NCBI RefSeq assembly: GCF_000149955.1
Contig: NC_030991.1
Coordinates: 3,330,114 to 3,394,113 of the forward strand
Length of the DNA: 64,000 nucleotides
Origin: Fusarium oxysporum f. sp. lycopersici 4287
Lineage: Eukaryota; Ascomycota; Sordariomycetes; Hypocreales; Nectriaceae
Direction: 5' to 3'
Within the stretch, counting starts at the first letter, position 1, and each line of letters opens with the position of its first letter. The translations under genes were made by a program, and so were the position numbers. A model generated the notes under the pieces. That model was not told the DNA's origin. It ran no database searches and saw only the letters and a list, made by a program, of their open reading frames with translations. Shown here in pieces: positions 31,740 through 42,079 of the stretch.

Positions 31740-33000
31740 GGCATCTTGCGGAACACATACAAGTCGCTCTTTTCAAAGAATTAAATCTCAGATATGGTGA
31801 TTCTAACTGGCGGAGGGAAGGATCCACAGTGAGAATCCTCGAAGAAGACAGGTCTCTTGGACTGGACAGCATCAGACGGAGCCTCCCAAGGGCTGATCCC
31901 GACACTTGCCTCCTGGTGGGCGATGTCGAGCTTTGATATGTTCTGCTCTCCACTTTCAGAGCTTTTGGGGAATCTGATCTCTCGGTTATTTACTTTCTGC
32001 CGTTACCACTGCTAAAATTCCCGGAGCTTCTTCTTCCAGATCCTGTCACTTTCCTTAAAGGCCGCTTCAGTGTCTATCAGCTCAGATACGATGCTTCTGG
32101 CAGCTGTTTCACACTGAGAACGGTCGTAGTTGAAAACAAGAGCTGGCAAGGCGTTCTGTTCGTGAAGCTCATATGCCAGAGTGAAGAGCCTGTCAATATT
32201 GTGAACAGGATTTGAGTAACTGCAACGTTGTATCTTGGCGGTACTGTCAGCTTGCACCGAAGGGTCAACACTCTGTTGCAAAGCGTAGAAGGGAGACTCT
32301 GGCTTCTCCATGGCCTCCTTTAACGTCTTCTTTAAATGCTTCTCCCACTCGACAATATGAGTCTTTTCGATGACCTCTGGCAATTGAAACCATCGTCGGC
32401 TTGTCCAATACAATGAACCTCATAGAATATGATTCTCTTGAAACGCCGTGACCATGCGGTTGAGCTGCTGGCGTTTGTCGAGGCTAGGAGCATAATCCGT
32501 AACATGTGAGGCGCTGTAACCAATATTTGGCACCGAGGAGGGTTGTTGATGCGGTAATCGCGCGTGTGTGAATCCCCCAAACGGACTTTCCCTCTTGCAT
32601 CCTGAACCTTTAAAAGAATCGGGCCTCGATCTTCGTAGCGATCTGATTCACAAGTACTTTTGTGGAAGCGACGTACACCAGGACTCCATCGTCGCTCTCC
32701 TCAAGTACCCTCTTCATGGCGTAGAAGGAGGTGAAGGTCTTTCCTGCAGACGTTGGAGCCACAATCAACAAGCATTCATCGGCATCCCGGTCCGGTGGAA
32801 GAATTCTATGCTAAAAACCCCAGTTTTTCGCCGATATCGTGGCACGGAGCTCTCTGCTGATGAGGCCATGCTGTATTTTAAGGTCAGAGACCACATAGGG
32901 CAGCAGAGTCTTGACTCGGGATATGGGAGGCAATGGACTCCTCGGTTCGCTAGGAGAGGTGCTGGCAACGCGGCTGATGGTGCGTCTTCGAATAGCATAT
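31740..33000 (-). pseudogene. DDX60-like DExH-box helicase pseudogene fragment
   Basis: Reading minus across frames gives, in order: [19 protein letters not shown] (Walker A, about 32730-32800); [22 protein letters not shown] (motif Ia area, 32640-32720); QILVTAPHMLRIMLL and RIIFYEVHCIGQADDG (32400-32550); LPALVFNYDRSQCE (32110-32150); and ASVGISPWEAPSDA (31860-31910). These are the ordered blocks of fungal DDX60/Ski2-type RNA helicases. Motif II should be DEVH, but the Asp is Tyr (YEVH). Frames shift at least near 32600, 32430 and 31990, and the upstream and downstream parts of the roughly 1,700-residue family are missing. It is a dead fragment, abutting the DUF3435 relic head to head. Confidence 0.75.
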
Positions 33001-33060
33001 GTCCCTTAGATGCCGGCTCTGACGCCGTGCCATCATTTTTCCCTTAACTGACTGTATTCT

Positions 33061-33893
33061 TCACAGGAGACGCGCCCAACTCCGTTCGCGATCAGACGAT
33101 GTGCCAAGATCCTCGGTTTATGACCTTCCAAAGCGCGTACCTCAACGAGATTGCGAATTTTGACCTCCAGAATGCGTTCCTAGAAGAATAGAAGGAACGC
33201 CAGCTGTTTCGGCTGTTCGCACATGCCAGCCTCACGCGCGATCCTCGAGCTACGGCAGACATGGTGCCTGACTCAGTCTGGGCCAACCTGGCACCATATC
33301 CGGAAATCGTCGAGCTTCGAGAACAACGCGCACAATTGAAGCGGAGCAAGTACCGCATCGAGGGTCATGAGGACGAGGAAGAGATCCGACAGCTCACCAA
33401 CATAATCCGAACGAAGAGGGCGTACCGCGAAAAGCAGGTCGCCAAAGAATGCCGCGAGGATTACTTCTAGCACCGTCCCACTTGAGACATTGAGTAGCAG
33501 GCACGCGAGACGGTCAAGCGTCATCGCGTCCAGCAAAACGTCAGGACTGAGGCTTAACCTCACATCAAAGCGGACAGTGAGCCTGAGCATAACCTCAACC
33601 AATTTCTTCTCCTCATGCAACCCGGAAAACGCCCGGACTGTATCGGCGACGCGCAGCTCTCCCTCGAAAAGCGTGCTTTTTCGTACTGCCGTCCGACCGT
33701 TTGGAACGGCCATTTTGATGACCAGCACTTGATCGACCGCGAGAGAGCACTGCAATGTGGTGACAAGATAGTGTGTACACACCCTGCTTGTCGCAGCCAA
33801 AACCAAGGACAAAATCTCGGATTCCATTATATGGACCAGTTTAGGACCCATGTGCAGATAATTCATCGGGTGACGCTGCGATCATCGTGCTAA
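33061..33893 (+). pseudogene. DUF3435-family (Starship-captain-type) relic with C-terminal zinc-finger region
   Basis: One frame from about 33061 carries family blocks FDLQNAFLEE, LFAHASLTRDPRAT, MVPDSVWANL, EIRQLTNIIRTKRAYREKQV and YF-HRPT-DIE-QAR. Further on, a shifted frame has FSYCRPTVWNGHFDDQHL and CTHPACRSQ...MDQFRTHVQIIH, the zinc-finger tail of these proteins. Stops interrupt it at 33189-33191 (TAG after FLEE), 33468-33470, and after HRPT and DIE near 33484-33497. DUF3435 includes the tyrosine recombinases that mobilise Starship giant transposons, but many DUF3435 genes are degenerate or unassigned. The N-terminal catalytic part is not visible here, so recombinase function cannot be claimed. 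Confidence 0.7.
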
Positions 33894-34172
33894 GTGGAGC
33901 AAAAGCGATTGCGCAAGCTGAGGCGTCGAAAGATAGTTGAAGGATAAGCATGACAAGTTTGGAGCAATAGATAAAAAATAGAATGTTGGGGTAGCTCAAT
34001 TCAATCTGGCTGAACTAATATGGCTCGATCGACTACCGCATACAATTCTTGCGCAAGGCCCAAACCTGCTTGTTGACATAATCCAGTACAGCATCATTTT
34101 GTCTCGAGTATTCCGGATGATCAATATTGCATAAACCTAGATGATAGACAGAATCGTACTGGCTCCCTTTAA

Positions 34173-34985
34173 CTAGGTTGCACTGGTTTCTTCGTTGTTG
34201 CGCGATATCATGTTGCGTACGATGATGCGGCCCTCTGCTCGATCTTTCTCTTTAAAGATGCTCAAACCATGAGCCTGGAGGAACTTGAACTCGTCCCCAT
34301 AGTGCTTCTTCACCCATGCATTCTCATTCGCTCTCAGAGGCCCCTCGTCTATGTCTTTATCCAGTAACAGAAGTTGAGCGTTATCATGCTTCTTTCTTTC
34401 GCTGTCCGGCCATTCCACCCGAAGTAGGTATTTCGTGAATGGATCAAAAGGTGGAGGTCCAACCTTGGGGCCGACCGGAGGTCCGCTGAGACGAACTTGG
34501 AAAAACCGGGCGGCTTGGGGCGCCGGCATAAAATAGGCTATGCGGCGGCTATCAGAGAGTCTGTGGATGGAACCCGAGGAGGTTCCAGAAACCAAAGTGA
34601 CGACATGGTAGTCATCTAGAACGGGCGACCCGATGATGTTGCAGATGATGCTAGGGGCGTGCAGTACGTTCCTCAAACGGAGGGTGCCATGGGAGCGTGG
34701 ACCATTTCGGTTTGGGGATGCCTTCGTGGGAAGGTCGACCGTACCTATGCCGATAACTTCAATCAGAGTTCCAGTCATGCTGTTAATAGCAGAGTTGAGG
34801 GAAACGTAATCGTCACCGAACCAAGAACGGTCTTTAGCAACGCTGGTCTTGTTAGAAGGTCGATCTTGCATCGCCAGTCACGGAGCCAGCCGGAAGGGAA
34901 ATACGCACTGAACGTTGGAATTGTTGGACCAAACCCAAGTGGGGCAAGGCAGGTTAGCCTGAGGTGTCCTCTGCAACGATGCCAT
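34173..34985 (-). CDS. Putative domesticated copia-type protease (Pol beta-barrel) protein, catalytic site lost
   Basis: Two exons on minus, 34985-34909 and 34842-34173, joined over a 66-bp intron (GTGCGT...branch CTAAC...CCAG), give 248 residues with no lesion. Residues 17-40 (WVWSNNSNVHVAKDRSWF) align with the copia-1 protease segment WLFDTGSSVHICNDQSLF position by position. The catalytic D-T-G is replaced by S-N-N. The barrel continues with EVIGIGTVDLP, LRLRNVLHAPSIICNIIG and VRLSGPPVGPKVGPPPF, followed by a basic/charged C-terminal half. There is no integrase or RT downstream. I infer an exapted, proteolytically inactive retrotransposon protease fold (TNT1/copia Pol beta-barrel type). The family's role is unknown to me. 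Confidence 0.7.
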
Positions 34986-37900
34986 CGTGAGGATCAAATT
35001 TCTCAGATAGTGTGCAATATGAGACTTGGTGCTGTACCACGAGCGCTTTAAAAGCACCCTGGCTTACCAGTCAGGAAAAGAAGCAACAAATGAGTCTACT
35101 CAGGTCGTAGTTTACAAATCACCATTGTCAGTATGGTAGAATTAGTAATTCGTAGATATATCTTACCTTTACCTTCAAGGGATTCTACCTAGGGAGGACT
35201 TCTTGTTGACTTGTTGAAACCAATTCCCATTGGTTGGCTTTAGCTCAGCTCAAAGCCAGCCCCCGTCATTTCAAGCCAATCAAAAACCCGGCTGGAAGTG
35301 CGTTGTTGCGAGCGTCGCCAGCATGCGATAATGTCGTCCCCAGCAGGCTTAGGCATGTCATAGCATACCAGTATCATCGCGTAGAAGCAAGACATCAGTG
35401 TCCTGTGCATGCAAGCCTTGCAAAAGGATGTACCCTCTGACGGTTGTCAAGTACCCCATCTATAGGCGAGAGGGTTTATCTGGAGGTGACGTTAGCGGCC
35501 GGGACGTGCTTCTGCGCTACAAGGGCTGTCAATGACCAGGGCGCACAGAACACAGCCCTAAGGCAATAGATAGGCTCTGTGGTGGAGATGCGACCCTGAA
35601 GTCCCCCAAAGATGATAGATGGATTTAAAATGCGGTCGCTACCTATTAGTCAAAAAGGGCAGGCGACCCTTGGTCGTGCCCCGCGTGGCAATAAATCTAT
35701 CTACACGATCATGACGAGTTGTAGGAGTGGGTGAGAGGGCCCTGACTTTGCTGATGTTTAGTTGTGTTTGCTAATGCTGGATTAACACCTGGATGTCCCT
35801 GTCGCCCTCGAGCCTTTGTTCGGCATGACGATACGGAACTTTACTCACAAGTGAAGGCTCCAAGTAATGGCACTCAATGGATATGGGGCAGCCAGGCAGA
35901 CCTCATGCGCCCTACACAGGCCGCTCTGTCACAGCCTGGGATGGTATGTACAACGCCATGGAGGACAGTCAAGGCCCAGAAGCTCCACGACCCTGTGGCA
36001 CCAATGATCCGCAGCATGACTATGGCCATAACAGTATCCATACGAATAATTATGAGCAAGCACTAAATAACGAGCTCTCCGACTCATCCACCGATAGTGA
36101 TCGAGAACTCTGTGTTGGCAAATGCCAGTCCGATTATTGCCCACGATGATACAGCCCTTGGCACAATTGACAGCTGTAGCCGACGAGGGTTGCTAAAGTT
36201 TCTAGGACAGTCACAAAAACTGGAGTTCAGGTGTAGAAATGATGGTCACAGAGATGTTGGGCTTCTCCATAAGAGCCCGTCGTCGATAGAACGTTTAAAA
36301 TTTGTTTGTTTGTTTGTTTGTTTGTTTGTTTGTATATTTTTCGTCTGGGTGGCTGTAACGAAGCCAGATCTCCTACTGGAGCAAAAGACGTGCTGAGCTA
36401 GCTAGGTACAGGGAAACCCCGCTTCCTTCACCATCCAGCATACCAATGGCACAAAAGGTGCTGTATTTCTCAAGCCCGTCACCCGTCAGCGGGTTCGGGG
36501 GCAATCTATTGTCGAACTTTTTCCACCGACCAGAATTCTCTCGCGCATCACTACATCTGCCGACGCAGTCCACAATCTCCAGTAACCAAGTTGTAGCTCG
36601 TAGTCGACTGTCGCGGCGGCAGGGAAAAACCTCGGGAAGGAATCAGAGGCCGACGGTGCGGCTTGCCTTCAAAGGAGAAAAACCCATCGCAATCGGCGTC
36701 GTTGATCGGGAGGATGTCGCTACCGATGCCATGGGCATCGTCCTCCGATATCTAAGGCGTTCTGGTTCTGAGGTGCCGCCATTAGATCCGACAAAGGTGT
36801 TGTCAGAGAAGGCGAACTCTCCAAAATTCCTTCTCTGAAAACTGCTGTTAGGGAGCCGATAGCATCCCCGCAGTTTTGTGTGGTCGCGTGGCCTGCAGAA
36901 AATCCCGCTCCTAACACGGCACTAACAGTGCGTGCCAAGAAAGAATTTTTACAGGGGAGAGTTGGGGAACGTTTAAAATCACCATGGTGGTGTTGCGCTG
37001 CAGGGTAGGTCACCTAACTCTCGGCCGTACTGGGTAGTTGTGGTTTGTCGCTTTGCCAGCATGGAACTCTGGTCAATCAAAACTTATCCCCTGGCCAATT
37101 TTCTTTGGTTATCCGGATACCAACTCAGTCCCGTCCTGCAGAAACTGGATGACCTTGGATGGATGAGGGCAGCCGCGTTGCTTCACGATACAATCCGATT
37201 CATCGAACCAACCACCGCTGCGAGTGCCTCCAATATGGTGTTGTCCTGGCAGGTACCGTACTTTAGAGCGATACGCTAGCTTCCTCCTTACGATCCACGA
37301 ACCTGCTCAAGTTGATCAACGCGACCTGCTCTGACGCGTCCCTCGCTCGGCCGCATCGCGGCATTACCTCCTACCAAGATGATATTATGAAAGGTGCACC
37401 CGAACCTCTGTTCGCTTCTCTCTACTTCTTACTGACTATCTTTACACAGGCCGGCCTGTTTTCCGATCCCGCTCGTAGCTCTTCTAGTCAACTGTTGTTG
37501 TGTCGTACTGTCCAAGACTGCCTCAAATCTAGCCCGATGATCGAGATGCCTTCTGGCCAGCGACCCCACGGCGATGTCGTTGCCGTATGGAAGGTACCTT
37601 AGGGTGACGATTCGCATCCCTTCCTCGCCCATCCGCGATCATACTCACCAGCGATCGATACCCTGTCCGCGACCGATTCACCGACCTTCACCCCGATCTT
37701 CACCGCGCGATTTGTGAAGCAACAAGTTCTGGTTCATATAATTGGATGTTGATTGCAAGCCCAAGGTTAGATAACCTACAAGGATGGCAGTTCCTACTCG
37801 TCCATCAATCCTCCAGCGCTGCCAGTATTTTGGCTTCATTCAGTTGTAGCGATATGGCGCTTTTCCGAGCCCTTGGTTTGCTCGATACTGCCCAGTCTCA

Positions 37901-38669
37901 TCACGGATGCCCTCGACAAAGTTCTTCACGTCATGTGCTGTCACAAACTGGCTCGTCCGGAATCTGCAGCCGCCCTTGTTTTCTGGGACAGGTTCTGGGG
38001 ACTCACTTACGAGGGTAGGCCTAACATTCTGTCCCTCCATTTCGACTGTACTGACCGATCCCTAGAAAAATTACGGTATCTCTTCCTCTATCTAACTACG
38101 CCTATAGTCCTTCTCACCAGCTCCATTACCTGCTACCTGACCAAAAGCTCCGACGGATATCCTGGCAGCCGAGGTGCCTTCTTGCCGGCTATTCCAGGAC
38201 GTGACATCATTTCTGTTCTGAGATCACACGACACATGAACCTTGACCAGACTTCCACATACGGTCAGCTTGATCGTCAGTTACCCTCGGTCCTTCGACAA
38301 CTAGCCATCCAACTGAGTTGTGGTTCGATGCCAACTTGCCACTCGATTCCGCCTGGCCGAACGTGCATCCATACACCTGTACGTGTGTATCCGTACGCAA
38401 GGTGACCGGAATGTGCCCCAGCTTTCGTCCTCAACCCATTCCACTGCCAGCGTCGCCATTTTCCGCAACGAGAGCCAGCAAAGGCAACCGCAATCTACTG
38501 GTCAGGATTGACGCCCTGTAAAGGATCTTGCTCCATCATTTGTCTTGCTCTCATGCACAAGCGGGCGAGCCCGTCAGCGTCTCCTCAAAAGCAGCAGTGT
38601 TATCGCGACCAGAACAATTCGCGATTGAAAATCCATGGTGCACGCCATGCCAGGTTAGGGAGGGGAATT
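34986..38669. other. Long region without a supported gene
   Basis: Only weak candidates are present. An ATG-started 130-codon frame at 36446-36838 begins MAQKVLYFSSPSPVSG and ends in basic and acidic segments without a known domain. A 121-codon frame at 37873-38238 has two hydrophobic stretches. Neither has supporting introns or family resemblance. The frames at 35764-36149 are also unassigned. The area could be decayed transposon or gene sequence. Confidence 0.4.
36301..36333. repeat. (TTTG)n microsatellite
   Basis: About eight uninterrupted TTTG units, then GTATATTTTT. Confidence 0.95.
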
Positions 38670-39358
38670 TCACGCCTCACCAGGCACGACACCGAGCCAT
38701 TACCGCGATTCATGATCCTAGAAGTAGTGACCGGATCTTTCGCGCGGATACGAGCCGAAGCTGAGAATGCAGCTGTTGTGGAGGAGAAAAATGGCAAGAG
38801 GAGTGCGACGTTTAATATTGCGGAATTTGAGGAGAGTATGCCTCTGCTGGTGGGCTGTTATCGCGAGACGTTGCGTCTTGTGAACCAGACTCTTAGCACG
38901 CGACGCATCCTCCAAGACACAAGCGTCACAACACCCGAAGGAGCAACATATATTCTCAAAAAAGACACAGACTTGCAACTCCCGGCTGGCGTAGCACACT
39001 ACGAGGACAGTGTCTGGGGCGCAGATGTCAACGTCTTCAATCCAGAGCGCTTCCTCCCATCATCCAAGGGAAGCACAGAGGATGAGCGCAAGCGAAAAGC
39101 AGCGTACATACCCTTCGGAGGCGGTCGCCATCTGTGTCCAGGCCGCAACCTCGCTTAGCAGAGATAATCGGCTTCGCGTCTGCTCTACTACTGGGTTTTG
39201 AGATTGAAGCTGTGGGGATGGGCTTTGGCAATGTCAAGATGCTGGGACCGCAGCTTGCAGGCGGGACGGTAAGGCCTGAGAGGTATGGCGCTGGGTTGGG
39301 GGCTGAGATAGCGATGAGGCAGGGATGGGAGGATGTGGAGTGGAGGTTTGAGTGTTGA
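38670..39358 (+). pseudogene. 5'-truncated cytochrome P450 pseudogene
   Basis: The C-terminal third of a P450 is readable: the I-helix/J region (SFARIRAEAENAAV), the K-helix ExxR in CYRETLRLVNQTLSTRR, the meander NVFNPERFLP and the haem-ligand loop PFGGGRHLCPGRNLA ending at about 39155. Immediately after the Cys loop a frameshift with stop (TAG near 39157) moves the L-helix (EIIGFASALLLGFEIEAVG) to another frame, ending at 39358. The N-terminal two thirds, including membrane anchor and oxygen-binding I-helix core, are absent. The sequence style resembles fungal CYP7/CYP8-like enzymes, but the substrate cannot be told. Confidence 0.85.
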
Positions 39359-40472
39359 TATTTTGGGGAAGATATTGATGTATCATTTCATCAATCGTGT
39401 TTGCTATGCTAATACAGTGATTGACCCCAAATACGATGGTACAGACGTAGAAAAGCCCCTGTTGTTTTGTGATTTTTGTCGAAATGCATGTAGAATAAAG
39501 CAGATAAATCCCAATTATCTGATTGGCCATGTCATGAAAGACCCCAACTCCGTCACGTGTGTTCCATACCGTTAATCCAAACCCATTCAATCACAGGAGA
39601 CGCAACCCGCAAGCGGATTGTCCAGAAAAAGCCTTGAGGAACGAATTTGAAGATAAAAATTGGGCAGGGGATATAATTCTCAGCGGATGACTAGACCCAC
39701 AAACTCTAAATCGACCCTACACAAAGCGGGATTCTTAAAGCGGGACCCTTAGAAAGATGAATCCCTCAAAAGCTCACGATGAGAAGATTTACGTTCGGTT
39801 CATTTGACGACAGCCAGACTTTCAGAATCTACAAACTATCACTCATTGTAAACATAGCGGCATGCCCAGTTCGGCTCCAGTTCTTTTGCGACAAGGCAGC
39901 CGAGGGGCTGAGTTTCAACAATCCAGTGCTAGAGAGCCTGATCACCGCGTATCCGAAGGTCGTCAAGAATCTCCCTTCGCCGACCGTTATCGGCGTGCAA
40001 TGTTGCCCTTCATGTAAGAGCACGAGGCCAGTTGTCCCGCAGTGTCCAATCTTTTGGGTCAGTTGCGGATCGACTATCACAACCGTTCTGCAAACACCAA
40101 AGTCCCATCTTCACAAAACGAGATCCTCATGCGGAGGCTATCGGTAATGGCGTGTATGAGAGGGTCAAACGCGAAACCCAGTCGCGGCAAGTCATCCGAG
40201 AAGAGAGGCTGGATGCTGGGGCAGTGTACGAGGCGGAAGTTGGAGGCATATATTGAGCGGTACGTGGAACGACTGCACAGATCGAATCGTTCAGTAGACG
40301 CAAAGCAGTGGGATGTTGTGAAAAAGGTGACAACAGAGCGAACTGGAAGAGACGCAGGAGAGTGTGTATAGAAAAAGAGGCCAGAATGGCAGGGAAAGGG
40401 TCAAACTGCATAGTTGGGTTACGTCTTTGAAACGGAGGAAACACTTGAGGACTTGAGCACGAATGCAACTTT
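39359..40472. other. Region without a supported gene; possible Helitron flank
   Basis: Open frames at 39779-40147 and 40042-40371 (+) look somewhat protein-like (for example CPSCKSTRPVVPQCPIF; YIERYVERLHRSNRSVDAKQWDV), but change frame and match no family I know. One Helitron terminus probably lies here or further left; I could not define it. Confidence 0.35.
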
Positions 40473-41553
40473 TTATTCTTTATGGGGATACTTCTTTGGG
40501 GGATGGCGATTGCGATGTGGCCTAGTCCCGCCGTCTGGGCCTGGGAAAGGATGCAAAGTGATGCTAGACTCGCCGGCGTCGGCCATGGCCGACGGAGATG
40601 GGGAATTAGAGGGGGAATTGGCCGGAGGATCTAGGCTATCTTCTGCAATCGATACATGAGAATGGCCTTCTGTAGGCTGCGGAAGCTGTTTCTTATATGA
40701 AGATCCCGCCAGGCTGGCGCTGTCAGAGCCTCGTCGCCTCTTAGAAGGGGTGAACGGAGTGGCACGACCCTCCCAGCGGGCGGAGCGCTTCGAAGTCGGA
40801 GTAGAAGATGGCGTCGGCGTGGCCGTGGGGACGGCAGCCGGTCTCGGTAGGTAGGCCAAGTCGAGGACACGGAGGGCCAGCTGATTGGTGTCGGTGGTGC
40901 GGCCAGTGACTTTGGCAGTGATACTGAGAAAAGCTCCCGACTGAGGGATCTTGACTTTTTGCCAACGCTTGGTGGTTTCCAGGAAACAGGTGACGGAGAA
41001 CGCGATTGGAGCTGCTTTTAAGGTGTCGTAGACGGATGTTTCGACGGCGAAGCAGCGGTCCTCTGAAAAGTCAAGAGTCTTGTCGCTGCGAGATGGCACG
41101 AAGCCGATAATGGTCATCATCGGACACCACTGTTCTGGCAAGTGGCGTCGATACTTGTCAAAGTCAGACACGTCTCCCGGGTGACTAGGGAGAGTTAGTT
41201 GGAGCTAGATCGGGTACAGGACAAGACGGGACGTGCCTCATCAAGCTTAAGGCTTGGACACTGATCTCCAAGGCCCCGTCGGCAGACAGGGCAGTAGAGA
41301 AGCGACCGTCGGCGTAGAAGAAGGTGTTTGCCACATAGAGGTCCCTTTCTTCTCGTGTGAGATAAGCATGGATGCGGGTATGAATAGGCTCGACGTTGAC
41401 ATTAGGACTATAGAAGCTACTCTCGTCAAAGATGTTGACGTCGGTCTGTATTTCGACGTAGTTGGGTGCATTTTCACGACTCGGGTCCTCTGTGACGGTG
41501 TCGACGAAGTCGCGCAGGTGGATGGTACTCGAAAAGGTCGATTGTAGAGACAT
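40473..41553 (-). CDS. Helitron-associated protein, possible OB-fold ssDNA-binding
   Basis: Two exons on minus, 41553-41237 and 41184-40473, give 342 residues. The 52-bp intron appears to be of the rare GC-AG class: AG|GCACGT donor, branch CTAAC, CCTAG acceptor. No GT donor with a decent consensus keeps the frame. The middle part (FAVETSVYDTLK, then SGAFLSITAKVTGRTTDTNQ and LALRVLDLAYLP) alternates strands as in an OB-fold barrel. The C-terminal 110 residues are Pro/Ser/basic, with a possible nuclear signal TPSKRRRG. Such divergent OB-fold/RPA-like genes accompany Helitrons in other eukaryotes, so a single-strand-DNA role in transposition is inferred, not shown. No lesion is seen. Confidence 0.6.
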
Positions 41554-42079
41554 GCTGAACAGAAGTTGAGGGAATGATTGGAAACGTGCCACATCTCGCG
41601 CGAAGGTGCGGGACGGCTTGCTATAAAGGGAGGGGTTCCAACATGTTTGGTGAAGGAACTTTGACTGGGTATTCAGAGCATGTGACGAATGTCACGTCAG
41701 GGGATTGAACGTGAACCTTGTTCTCATTGCCAAGCAGATGATTGGTGAGTGCGACACAGGGTCGACGGGGAAAGCGTTAGACGAGGTTACTGCCGTTTCA
41801 AAGCAAGAGGGTGCTGTGTTTGCAGGCTGAGGTGGGGAATACTCCCAAAGCGTTATCGAGCAAGGATTCAGGGGTTATTTGAGTTTAAGCCTGAAGGAGC
41901 GTGTCCTCCCGTAGCCCGGGCTGAGGAGAAAAACGGATAGTTCGGGTGTCCGGGATGGAGCAATGAACTGAGGTAAATGTGCAGGCATTAGCACCAGACC
42001 CTTGGGGGCCAAGTGGCCTGCCATCCTTTGCATCACGATAGAACTATGAGGATAGGAAAGCGAGCAAACGTAGGCCATC
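41554..42079. promoter_or_regulatory. Divergent intergenic region of the Helitron
   Basis: 526 bp between the two divergent start codons, expected to hold both promoters. The segment 41610-41640 contains a TATAAAGGG-like box reading towards the minus gene. No other element could be defined. Confidence 0.4.
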
